The notes beneath the pieces were generated by a model. It searched no databases. It was not told the DNA's origin and saw nothing but the letters and a program-made list of their open reading frames with translations. From Draconibacterium sediminis (GTDB taxonomy: Bacteria > Bacteroidota > Bacteroidia > Bacteroidales > Prolixibacteraceae): a stretch of 64,000 bases of DNA. The translations under genes were made by a program, and so were the position numbers. The stretch lies in contig NZ_JRHC01000003.1 in NCBI RefSeq assembly GCF_000949475.1, positions 310,001 to 374,000 on the forward strand, given 5' to 3'. Shown here one piece after another: positions 25,802 to 34,124 of the stretch (the stretch's first letter is position 1; each line of letters begins with the position of its first letter).

Positions 25802-26515
25802 CTATTTGAGGCAGTCGAGGTATTTCTGTATGGTAGTTTCCAAACCTAAATAAAGCGCATCGGCAATAAGCGCATGCCCAATTGAAACTTCTTTTAGGTT
25901 CGGAATTTTATGGTACATGTAATTCAGGTTCTCCAAACTTAAATCGTGACCGGCATTTACATCAATACCCAGGTTCTCTGCCATTTTGGCCGCCCTAACA
26001 AATGGCTCAATCGCTTTAACATGATCAATAGGGTATAACGTTGCATAAGGTTCGGTGTACAATTCAATCCGGTCGGTTTTTATCTCCGCAGCACCTTCAA
26101 CCGCTTTTTCATCCGGATCGACAAAAATTGACGTACGAATACCGGCTTCCTGCAAACGCGCAATCACATCTTTCAGAAACCCGAGATGTTTCCACGTATC
26201 CCAGCCATGATCGCTGGTTAATTGAGCATCGGTATCCGGTACCAGGGTAACCTGGTCGGCCTGCACTTCAATAACCATTTTCAGGAAATCTTCACTGGGG
26301 TAACCTTCAATGTTAAATTCAGTGGTTATCAGTGGTTTTATCTCGTAAACATCTTTACGTGTAATGTGCCGCTCATCGGGGCGTGGATGGATGGTAATTC
26401 CTTGAGCACCAAATTTTTGACAATTGACAGCGGCATCCTTAACGCTGGGCATTTTGCCACCGCGAGAGTTTCGCAGTGTTGCAATTTTATTTATATTTAC
26501 ACTAAGTCTGGTCAT
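25802..26515 (-). CDS. pdxJ: Pyridoxine 5'-phosphate synthase
   Basis: 237 residues, the usual length. The N-terminus TRLSVNINKIATLRNSRGG, the HPRPDERHI block, FNIEGYPS, VTLVPD, SIFVDPD and AGHDLSLENL are diagnostic. The enzyme condenses 1-deoxyxylulose 5-phosphate with 3-amino-2-oxopropyl phosphate in the DXP-dependent vitamin B6 pathway. It is divergent from the CBS/nadK pair, with about 66 bp between starts, so promoters for both must overlap. Confidence 0.96.
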   Translation of the reverse strand: MTRLSVNINKIATLRNSRGGKMPSVKDAAVNCQKFGAQGITIHPRPDERHITRKDVYEIKPLITTEFNIEGYPSEDFLKMVIEVQADQVTLVPDTDAQLTSDHGWDTWKHLGFLKDVIARLQEAGIRTSIFVDPDEKAVEGAAEIKTDRIELYTEPYATLYPIDHVKAIEPFVRAAKMAENLGIDVNAGHDLSLENLNYMYHKIPNLKEVSIGHALIADALYLGLETTIQKYLDCLK

Positions 26516-26581
26516 AACTAAAAATTTAAAGACGCAAGTTACTATTTTCAGGCTGAACGATTAACATTAAACAGTAAAGTT

Positions 26582-27247
26582 TTGTTGGCAGAAAAACTAA
26601 TATCAGATGTAATTCCATCGGTAAGCAGTTCCGAAACGGGGCGTAAAGCGCTGAGTCATATGGATGTTTACCGTGTGTCGCATATTCCTGTGGTTGACGA
26701 GTCGAAATACCTGGGACTTGTTTCTGATAAATTAATATACGATCTGAACCTTGTAGAGGCGCAGCTTTCAACAGCATTAGATAAGCTAAACACAACACAT
26801 GCCCATAAAGATCAGCACATTTTCGAGCTGGCAATTGTAATGTATAAGCTGAAAATTAGTGTGTTGCCGGTGCTTGATGAAGATCATTATTACCTGGGAG
26901 CCATTACGCTGTACGATTTGGCCCGGCGTTTTGCCAGCCTGTTTTCGTTGCAGGAAGTGGGCGGTGTGTTGGTTATCGAGATGAATGTGAGCGATTATTC
27001 CGTAGCGCAGATCAGCCAGATTGTGGAAAGTAACGATGTTAAAATACTCAGCTTCTTTATCGATCGTAAACCCGGGGCGAATGTTCTGGATGTTATCATT
27101 AAACTTGACTCAGAAGAATTGTCGGGAGTTGTTCAGGCGCTTATGCGTTACGATTATAATGTAAAAGCCATTTACCAGGATCGGTCGATGTTGAATGACC
27201 TGTACCAGGATCGTTTCGATCAGTTTATGAAATTTATGAATATTTAA
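26582..27247 (+). CDS. CBS-domain protein upstream of nadK
   Basis: 221 residues. Residues 1-125 hold two CBS motifs (ISDVIPSVSSSETGRKALSHM..VSHIPVVDESKYLGLVS and YKLKISVLPVLDEDHYYLGAITLYDL), which usually bind adenine nucleotides. The C-terminal part (140-221) looks like an ACT-like alpha/beta fold. The only in-frame start that fits is TTG at 26582 (or the next codon, also TTG); no ATG or GTG is available upstream before non-coding sequence. It ends 13 bp before nadK, so it may sense nucleotides and be made with NAD kinase (inference). Confidence 0.85.
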   Translation: MLAEKLISDVIPSVSSSETGRKALSHMDVYRVSHIPVVDESKYLGLVSDKLIYDLNLVEAQLSTALDKLNTTHAHKDQHIFELAIVMYKLKISVLPVLDEDHYYLGAITLYDLARRFASLFSLQEVGGVLVIEMNVSDYSVAQISQIVESNDVKILSFFIDRKPGANVLDVIIKLDSEELSGVVQALMRYDYNVKAIYQDRSMLNDLYQDRFDQFMKFMNI

Positions 27248-27260
27248 ATCCAATCGAATA

Positions 27261-28151
27261 GTGAAAGTTGCAGTATTTGGTACGCTGGTTTCCGATGATT
27301 TTGTTCCTGTTTTGCAGGAGTTTTTTGCCTTTTTGCGCACAAAAAATATCGAAGTACAATTATACAAACCTTTTTATTCTCACGTGGTTGAAGAGTTGAA
27401 TAGTTCAACCTATTACACCTCGTTTTTTCATTCGTATTCCGATTTTGATCCCGACAATGATTTTATATTTAGTGTTGGGGGCGATGGAACATTTCTGCAG
27501 TCGGTGTTGAATATTCGTAATTTCGATATCCCCGTAATTGGACTGAACGGCGGCCGTTTAGGATTCCTGGCTGATATTTCGGAAGACCAGGTGCATAATG
27601 CTCTCGAAAGTATTTTTAGCAAGAACTATAAAATCGTTGAGCGTTCGATGCTGGAGATTGAATTCTCGAACCAGGAAAACCTAGACTTTAACTATGCATT
27701 GAATGAAATGACGGTGCTGAAAACCGATAACTCATCGATGTTAAATGTTACCGCACGGGTTAATAGCGAGTTTCTGAATAATTACTGGGCCGATGGTTTA
27801 ATAATTGCCACGCCAACCGGGTCAACGGCTTATTCCTTAAGTGTTGGTGGCCCCATTTTAACACCCAATTCGGCCAACTTTGTAATTACTCCGCTGGCAC
27901 CTCATAATTTAACGATACGTCCGATTGTAGTACCCGACACAAGTGAAATAGAACTTACCGTTGAAGGCCGGGGAACGAACTACCTTACTTCACTCGATTC
28001 GCGTTCGTTCGCTGTTGAGTTTTCTACCAAAATAAAAGTGAAAAAAGCCGGGTTCAAACTCAAAACACTTCAACTGCCCGAACAGCCCTTTTTTAATACC
28101 CTGCGCAATAAGCTAATGTGGGGAATGGACCGCAGAAACTACAATTCATAG
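27261..28151 (+). CDS. nadK: NAD kinase
   Basis: 296 residues with a GTG start. The GGDGT motif (FSVGGDGTFLQSV), NGGRLGFLADIS, LNEMTVLK, the substrate block DGLIIATPTGSTAYSLSVGGPI and the C-terminal TPLAPHNLTIRP region are those of bacterial NAD kinase, which makes NADP from NAD and ATP. It lies in an operon with the CBS-domain gene (13 bp) and upstream of the envelope cluster, an order common in Bacteroidales. Confidence 0.95.
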   Translation: MKVAVFGTLVSDDFVPVLQEFFAFLRTKNIEVQLYKPFYSHVVEELNSSTYYTSFFHSYSDFDPDNDFIFSVGGDGTFLQSVLNIRNFDIPVIGLNGGRLGFLADISEDQVHNALESIFSKNYKIVERSMLEIEFSNQENLDFNYALNEMTVLKTDNSSMLNVTARVNSEFLNNYWADGLIIATPTGSTAYSLSVGGPILTPNSANFVITPLAPHNLTIRPIVVPDTSEIELTVEGRGTNYLTSLDSRSFAVEFSTKIKVKKAGFKLKTLQLPEQPFFNTLRNKLMWGMDRRNYNS

Positions 28152-28224
28152 GGCTACTTAACAATTTTTAATCTTTGTTTCGGTTTTATAATAACAAAGG
28201 AGCATGTTATTTTTAGAATTATAT

Positions 28225-28232
28225 TACTTTTG
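28225..28232 (+). promoter_or_regulatory. Putative -7 box (TACTTTTG) in the long leader of the DUF6089-bamA cluster
   Basis: Fits TAnnTTTG. The gap 28152-28458 (307 bp) holds no gene; from this box the leader would be about 220 nt, with a CTTTTG/CAAAAG inverted repeat just downstream. A long untranslated leader may carry control elements. Confidence 0.35.
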
Positions 28233-28458
28233 TAGCTTTTGAAAGCAAAAGATAAAACGTTTTTATACGTTTAAGTTCATTGATATTCAGTTTGTTATGA
28301 GTTTGATTTTTGTTCGTTCAATGGTGTGTTTTTGTAACTTTTTCAGGATAGAAAAACCACGGTTGAAATCAACAGCAATCTTTTCATTTCAAATTGGAGA
28401 AAGTGATAAAAATAACATGTCTGAAACCATTGTTAAATAAACGAAATTGAATACCAAG

Positions 28459-29253
28459 ATGAGAAAATTATTATTGGTGTTTGTTACAGTTTTGCTGACT
28501 GTTTCAGTACATGCACAAAAAACAGCTGACATCGGAATCTGGGGAGGTACATTAACATCGGTACATGGCGACATGGATGAAGATGCCCCGTTTCAATCGT
28601 TCAATTTAAATTTTGGAGCTTATTTCAGGTATAATTTTAATGCCCGCGTAGCCGTGCGCGCCATGTTTCTTACCGGTTCTTTTTCCGGCGAAGGAACAGT
28701 AGAAAGCGCGCCATGGGAGTTTGATAAATCGGTACATGATTTAAGCCTGCAGGCAGAAATTAATTACCTGAGGTATATTTTGGGTAAGCAAAAACTGAGG
28801 TTTAGTCCGTATGTTACATTCGGAATTGGTGTAGCATTTTTTCCCTACACGTTTACGTCGGGGAGATTGGCGACTGATCCGTTAGGGCCGGCAGGAATAT
28901 TAGGATTTAATCCTGACCATCCGGAACTGAGGTTTGATGCGGCAGGTGAACCGATAGATGTTGAATACGAAGAGTCGGTAGCAACGCCTACCATTCCGTT
29001 TGGAATAGGATTTAAATATACCATTGGCGAACGTTTGGGATTAGGAGTTGAGTACCAGATGCGCAAATATATGAGCGATCAATTGGACGATTTGGATGAT
29101 CCGCTGGCACATGTAAATGGTTTTGGCGAAACCATCACTTACAACGATGGTTCGCATAATAACGACTGGGCTGGATATTTGGGGGTACATCTCACATATA
29201 TGATTTTTATAGGCAAAAAGGCTTGTCCGGCCTACGATGCTAAAAATTGGTGA
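28459..29253 (+). CDS. DUF6089-like outer-membrane beta-barrel protein
   Basis: About 264 residues from the ATG at 28459 (the TTG at 28447 is less likely). Signal peptide 1-19 ending VHAQ. The mature protein alternates strands such as ADIGIWGGTLTS, LNFGAYFRYNF, VAVRAMFLTGSF, LRFSPYVTFGIGVAFF and LGLGVEYQMRKY, typical of a small 8-stranded porin-like barrel. The position immediately before uppS and bamA is that of DUF6089 in many Bacteroidales. Its stop overlaps the uppS ATG by one base (TGATG). Confidence 0.85.
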   Translation: MRKLLLVFVTVLLTVSVHAQKTADIGIWGGTLTSVHGDMDEDAPFQSFNLNFGAYFRYNFNARVAVRAMFLTGSFSGEGTVESAPWEFDKSVHDLSLQAEINYLRYILGKQKLRFSPYVTFGIGVAFFPYTFTSGRLATDPLGPAGILGFNPDHPELRFDAAGEPIDVEYEESVATPTIPFGIGFKYTIGERLGLGVEYQMRKYMSDQLDDLDDPLAHVNGFGETITYNDGSHNNDWAGYLGVHLTYMIFIGKKACPAYDAKNW

Positions 29254-29996
29254 TGAAAACAGTTGACAGATTAGATAGAAATAATATTCCAAAGCATATT
29301 GCCATTATTATGGATGGCAACGGAAGGTGGGCCGCAAAACATGGCAAACCCCGCGTTATGGGACACGAGAATGGCGTTGAGTCTGTTCGTGCCGTAGTGG
29401 AGGGAGCCGGCGAAATTGGCGTAAAACACCTTACTCTTTATGCATTTTCTACCGAAAACTGGGACCGCCCAAAAGCAGAAGTTGAAGCACTTATGGCGCT
29501 GTTGGTGCACGCCATTGAAGCCGAAACACAGGAGCTGAACAAAAACAATGTTAGGCTGAGCGTTATCGGATGTGTGGATGTGATGCCTGAAAATGTGCAG
29601 GCAAAACTTCAGGGTTGTGTTGATGCATTACAAAATAATACCGGGTTAAACCTGGTGCTGGCTTTAAGTTACAGCGGACGATGGGATGTGCTTAATGCCG
29701 TAAAAAAACTGGCCGGCGATTTGGCCAATAACAAGATTACACAAGAAAAAATAAATAACGAACTGTTCCAGAATTATTTGTCAACCGCAGAGTTGCCCGA
29801 TCCGGAGCTGATGATAAGAACCAGCGGCGAATTTCGGATTAGTAACTTTTTGTTGTGGCAGATAGCTTACTCTGAATTGTATTTTACGAATAAATTGTGG
29901 CCCGATTTTAGAAAAGAAGATTTATTTGAAGCCATTATTGATTATCAGAACAGAGAGAGAAGATTTGGAAAAACAAGTGAACAGTTAACGAGCTAA
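29253..29996 (+). CDS. uppS: Isoprenyl transferase (undecaprenyl diphosphate synthase)
   Basis: About 247 residues from the ATG at 29253. The catalytic motif HIAIIMDGNGRWA, LTLYAFSTENW, the RLSVIG block and the C-terminal ...PDPELMIRTSGEFRISNFLLWQIAYSE.YF are diagnostic of cis-prenyltransferases. It makes the C55 lipid carrier for peptidoglycan and O-antigen. The start overlaps the previous stop by one base, so translation is coupled; bamA follows 4 bp later. Confidence 0.96.
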   Translation: MKTVDRLDRNNIPKHIAIIMDGNGRWAAKHGKPRVMGHENGVESVRAVVEGAGEIGVKHLTLYAFSTENWDRPKAEVEALMALLVHAIEAETQELNKNNVRLSVIGCVDVMPENVQAKLQGCVDALQNNTGLNLVLALSYSGRWDVLNAVKKLAGDLANNKITQEKINNELFQNYLSTAELPDPELMIRTSGEFRISNFLLWQIAYSELYFTNKLWPDFRKEDLFEAIIDYQNRERRFGKTSEQLTS

Positions 29997-30000
29997 TTTT

Positions 30001-32715
30001 ATGACTAGAATCAAAAGACCATTAGTCGCCTTTTTATTCCTTTTTGTAGCGTTTGTGCCACAACTTTTTGCACAAGAAGCCGACAGTACAAACTTTTCAA
30101 TTTACTATTCAAGCGCACGCAAGTATACAATTGCCGATGTGCAGGTTTCAGGAATCCGCTATCTGGATAAAGATGTGCTTATCCAGCTGTCGGGTTTAAA
30201 AGTAGGCGATGAAATAATGGTACCGGGAGATGCAATAACACTTGCAATAAAGAAACTCTGGCAACAGGGCCTGTTCTCCGATGTAAAAATACAGGCAACG
30301 AAAATTATCGGAAATCAGATTTGGATAGATATTTATTTGCAGGAAAGGCCTCGTTTGGGGGATGTAAATTTTTATGGTGTTTCAAAGTCTGAAAAGGACG
30401 ACATTACGGAAAAGGTTTTACTCTTGCGGGGAAGTCAGATCACCGATCACCAGGTAAACAGTGCCGAACGAACCATTATGAATATCTTCCACGGAAAGGG
30501 ATTCCTTAACACCGAAGTTAACATTGTTCAGCGCGACGATACCACCCAAAACAACAGCGTAATACTGGATATTTACGTTGACAAAAAAGAAAAGGTAAAG
30601 GTTAATAATATTGATATTGAAGGCAACGAGGCAATTTCGGATGTTACATTGGAACGCGCCATGAAAAAGACAAACGAAAAGTCGTTGCGAAATTTCTTTA
30701 AAACCAAAAAATTCCTTCAGGAAGAATACGATAAAGACCAGGCAAACCTAATCGATAAGTACAACGAAAAAGGTTACCGCGATGCTATTATTGTTGAAGA
30801 TTCGATATACCAGGTAGAAGTGGGGCGAAAAAACAAACCACGGGTTAATATCGATATTGACGTAGAAGAAGGCGATAAATACTACTTCGGCGATATTCGT
30901 TGGGTGGGTAACACCGTTTATCCTTCCGATTATCTCGATTTGGTTCTGGGGATTAAAAAAGGAGATGTATTTAACCAAAAGATACTGGATAAACGCCTGT
31001 TTGATAACGAAGAAGGTTTGAACAATCTTTATCTCGACAGAGGTTACCTGTTTTTTGATCTTGATCCTGTAGAGGTGAATGTTAACGGCGATACCATCAA
31101 TTACGAAATGCGTATTATCGAAGGTGAACAGGCAACAATTAACGAAGTGCGTATTGTGGGTAACACAAAAACACACGAACATGTTGCCCGTCGCGAGCTT
31201 CGTACTTATCCGGGAGATCTTTTCAGTAAAACATTGCTGATGCGTTCGTACAGGGAATTGGCGCAGCTCGGACACTTCGATCCGGAAGCCATTAACCCCG
31301 ATGTTCAGCCTCACCCCGAAGATGGAACAGTGGATATTGAATATCAACTACAGGAAAAAGCAAACGACCAGATTGAGCTTTCCGGAGGTTGGGGAGCCGG
31401 TATGTTTGTTGGATCGGTAGGTTTAAAATTTGCCAACTTCTCGGTTCGTAACATCTTTAATAAAGAAGCCTGGCGTCCACTGCCGACCGGCGATGGACAG
31501 ACACTGAGTTTGCGTTATCAAACAAGTGGAAAATATTACCGCACCGTTAGTTTGTCGTTTATTGAGCCTTGGTTAGGTGGTAAAAAACCTAATTCATTCT
31601 CGGTATCTTTATCGCACTCGCGTATTAACTACAGTGCCAACCGTTATACGCAGCGTTATAACCCTTATGGTTATGGCAGCAGCTATGGTTATTCGCCATA
31701 CGGTTACGGTGGTTATGGTGGTTACGGCGGTTATTCGCCATATGGCGGCGGCTATTCTCCTTATGGTTATGGTGGTTATAATTCTTATCCGCAATATCAA
31801 TATAACTACGAATCGGAAAACGACAACGAAGATGACGATCAGATTTGGGAAACAACAGCACTGGCTTTAGGTTACGGATACCGTTTGTCGTGGCCTGATG
31901 ACTACTTTACTGTTTATCACGAATTGTCGCTGGAGCATTATAACCTGCGAAACATGGGAAGTATGTTCTATTTTATGGCCGACGAAAATGGCCAGGTTAA
32001 CGGAACATTTAACAACCTGAGTTTTAAAACCGTTTTCGGACGTAGTTCGGTGGATAATCCACTATACTCGCGAAGAGGTTCAAATCTATCGCTGGCTTTA
32101 AAAATGACACCACCTTATTCGTTGTTTAATGGTAAAGATTATTCGGACGAAAGCATAACTAATGAAGAACGTTACAAATGGATTGAATACCATAAGTGGT
32201 TGTTAAAGGGTGATTGGTACACCCCATTAACAAACCCGAGCGGAGATCATACACTGGTGTTAAGAACTGCGCTTGAAATGGGATTCCTTGGGTATTTCGA
32301 TTCAGGACGTAAATCACCTTTCGAAGGTTTTATTGTTGGTGGATCGGGTATGTCGGGATACAACATTTACGGTACCGATTATATTGCACTGCGTGGTTAC
32401 AAAGACTACAGTTTGAGTCCGAGAAACGGATCGAACATGTACTCAAAGTTCACTACTGAACTTCGTTTCCCGATTACCTTAAAACCGAGTGCTACAATTT
32501 ATGCACTGGCTTTCATGGAGGCAGGTAACGCCGGAATCAGTTTCCAGAACTACGTGCCGTTTAAATTGCACCGTTCAGCCGGTGTAGGTGTACGTATCTT
32601 CCTGCCAATGTTCGGACTAATGGGTATCGACTGGGGATATGGATTTGATGAAGTACCGGGTGTTGCAGATGCTGCAGGTAGCCAGTTCCACTTCGTAATT
32701 GGTCAGCAGTTCTAA
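30001..32715 (+). CDS. bamA: BamA outer-membrane assembly factor with a Gly/Tyr-rich insert
   Basis: 904 residues. Signal peptide 1-24 (LFAQ), five POTRA domains (about 38-440) and a C-terminal 16-strand Omp85 barrel ending in F (IGQQF). It inserts beta-barrel proteins into the outer membrane. The unusual element is a low-complexity insert at about residues 550-615: PYGYG, SPYGYGG, GGYGGYGGYSPYGGG repeats, then an acidic stretch ENDNEDDDQ. It lies between barrel strands, so it most likely forms a surface loop. Located in uppS-bamA-ompH-ompH order. Confidence 0.95.
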   Translation: MTRIKRPLVAFLFLFVAFVPQLFAQEADSTNFSIYYSSARKYTIADVQVSGIRYLDKDVLIQLSGLKVGDEIMVPGDAITLAIKKLWQQGLFSDVKIQATKIIGNQIWIDIYLQERPRLGDVNFYGVSKSEKDDITEKVLLLRGSQITDHQVNSAERTIMNIFHGKGFLNTEVNIVQRDDTTQNNSVILDIYVDKKEKVKVNNIDIEGNEAISDVTLERAMKKTNEKSLRNFFKTKKFLQEEYDKDQANLIDKYNEKGYRDAIIVEDSIYQVEVGRKNKPRVNIDIDVEEGDKYYFGDIRWVGNTVYPSDYLDLVLGIKKGDVFNQKILDKRLFDNEEGLNNLYLDRGYLFFDLDPVEVNVNGDTINYEMRIIEGEQATINEVRIVGNTKTHEHVARRELRTYPGDLFSKTLLMRSYRELAQLGHFDPEAINPDVQPHPEDGTVDIEYQLQEKANDQIELSGGWGAGMFVGSVGLKFANFSVRNIFNKEAWRPLPTGDGQTLSLRYQTSGKYYRTVSLSFIEPWLGGKKPNSFSVSLSHSRINYSANRYTQRYNPYGYGSSYGYSPYGYGGYGGYGGYSPYGGGYSPYGYGGYNSYPQYQYNYESENDNEDDDQIWETTALALGYGYRLSWPDDYFTVYHELSLEHYNLRNMGSMFYFMADENGQVNGTFNNLSFKTVFGRSSVDNPLYSRRGSNLSLALKMTPPYSLFNGKDYSDESITNEERYKWIEYHKWLLKGDWYTPLTNPSGDHTLVLRTALEMGFLGYFDSGRKSPFEGFIVGGSGMSGYNIYGTDYIALRGYKDYSLSPRNGSNMYSKFTTELRFPITLKPSATIYALAFMEAGNAGISFQNYVPFKLHRSAGVGVRIFLPMFGLMGIDWGYGFDEVPGVADAAGSQFHFVIGQQF

Positions 32716-32780
32716 AAGAAAAATAGCTTTGGCATAAAATATGATAGACAAAAACCAGTTTAACTAAAAAAGAATTTGCC

Positions 32781-33293
32781 ATGAAGAAATTTATTTTATC
32801 AATTGCAGTAATATTCTCAGTAACATTATTTGCAAACGCTCAGAAATATGCGTTTATCGATTCGGAATACATTATGGAGAATATTCCATCGTTTAACGCC
32901 GCACAGGAACAACTGAATCAGTTGTCGTCGCAATACCAAAAAGAACTGGAATCGATGCATGCTGAGATTGAACAGATGTACCAGGATTTTCAGGCTGAAA
33001 GCGTACTGCTGTCAGAAGACATGAAACGCAAACGTGAAGATGTGATTATTACAAAAGAGAAAGATTATAAAACATTGCAACGAAAGTATTTCGGACCAAG
33101 TGGCGACCTTTTCAAAAAGCGTCAGGGATTGATTAAACCTATTCAGGACGATATCTTTAACGCTGTTCAGGAAATAGCTACCGATGGTAGTTATGCCGTG
33201 ATTTTCGATAAGGCCGGCGATGCTACTTTATTCTATACCAACCCTCGTTACGATTTAAGTGACGAAGTACTTAGAAAACTGGGGTATAAATAG
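32781..33293 (+). CDS. OmpH/Skp-family periplasmic chaperone (copy 1)
   Basis: 170 residues. Signal peptide 1-20 (FANAQ). The core IDSEYIMENIPSFNAAQEQL, the long coiled-coil tentacle (about 40-110) and the C-terminal ...IDKAGDATLFYTNP strand are typical of Skp/OmpH, a trimeric chaperone that holds unfolded outer-membrane proteins for BamA. 65 bp after bamA. A second OmpH gene follows, as usual in Bacteroidota. Confidence 0.92.
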   Translation: MKKFILSIAVIFSVTLFANAQKYAFIDSEYIMENIPSFNAAQEQLNQLSSQYQKELESMHAEIEQMYQDFQAESVLLSEDMKRKREDVIITKEKDYKTLQRKYFGPSGDLFKKRQGLIKPIQDDIFNAVQEIATDGSYAVIFDKAGDATLFYTNPRYDLSDEVLRKLGYK

Positions 33294-33372
33294 ATAAGTA
33301 GTTTAGTTCTATAAATCGAACGATTCAATCCAAATCAATTGTTCATTTTAACTAATAATTGGTATTAAATAC

Positions 33373-33380
33373 TATATTTG
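33373..33380 (+). promoter_or_regulatory. Putative -7 box (TATATTTG) for ompH copy 2
   Basis: Perfect TAnnTTTG 27 bp before the ATG at 33408, suggesting a second promoter within the cluster. Confidence 0.45.
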
Positions 33381-33407
33381 CAAGCAAAAATTAAGACCAC
33401 ATTGACT

Positions 33408-33932
33408 ATGAGAAATTTAATGAAATTAATGGCAGTGCTTATGTTCACTGTAGCATCATATACTGCTGCCAATGCGCAATCTTTAAAATTTGGCCACATC
33501 GACCTGCAAGCGTTGGTTCAGGTTATGCCGGAAAGAACTGCTGCTGAAGCTGAGTTTAATACTTTCCAGGGTGAATTGGAAGAGATTCTTGGTGAAATGC
33601 AAAAAGACTATCAGGCAAAATTAGGCGAATTTGAAGCGATGGGAGAAGAGGTATCTGATATTAAAAGAAATGCAAAGATTGCCGAAATTCAGGATGTACA
33701 ACAACGTATCCAGAATTACCAGATGACAGCACAACAACAGGTGCAACAAAAACAAGCCGAGCTTTTAGGACCAGTATTTGACAAAGCCGAAAAAGCAATT
33801 GAAGACGTTGCTAAAGAACAAGGTTTGATTTATGTTTTCGATTCAGGAGCAGGAAACAGAACTATTCTTTACAAGTCGAACCAAAGTGTAGATGTTTTAC
33901 CTCTGGTAAAAGCTAAATTGGGTATTCAGTAA
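33408..33932 (+). CDS. OmpH/Skp-family periplasmic chaperone (copy 2)
   Basis: About 174 residues from the ATG at 33408; the longer frame from a TTG at 33378 overlaps the -7 box. Signal peptide ends AANAQ (about 25). The order FGHIDLQALVQVMPERTAAEAEF, a Gln/Lys-rich coiled coil and FDSGAGNRTILY matches Skp. It differs clearly from copy 1, so this is an old paralogue, perhaps with a separate client set (inference). It ends in a strong terminator. Confidence 0.92.
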   Translation: MRNLMKLMAVLMFTVASYTAANAQSLKFGHIDLQALVQVMPERTAAEAEFNTFQGELEEILGEMQKDYQAKLGEFEAMGEEVSDIKRNAKIAEIQDVQQRIQNYQMTAQQQVQQKQAELLGPVFDKAEKAIEDVAKEQGLIYVFDSGAGNRTILYKSNQSVDVLPLVKAKLGIQ

Positions 33933-33954
33933 GAAATTGATTTACTACAATATT

Positions 33955-33988
33955 AAAAACCGCTTGTCGAAAGATAAGCGGTTTTTTT
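33955..33988 (+). terminator. Strong terminator with GAAA tetraloop after ompH2
   Basis: Stem 33955-33968 with 33973-33986 (one G-U pair) closed by a GAAA loop and ending in seven T. Confidence 0.9.
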
Positions 33989-34124
33989 ATGCGCTTTTCT
34001 TTTAAACATATTGGAATGATAGGAGATAAAAACTATATTTATTGATCTCAAAAGGAACTTACAGCTGGTTGGTAAAGAAAAAATGGAAGATGATAAAAAC
34101 CAGACATCTAACTAAAATAAACAT

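Noticed and set aside
31577-31870. Shadow ORFs over the Gly/Tyr-rich part of bamA, both strands
   Set aside because: They arise from the repetitive codons in other frames; the bamA frame is continuous.
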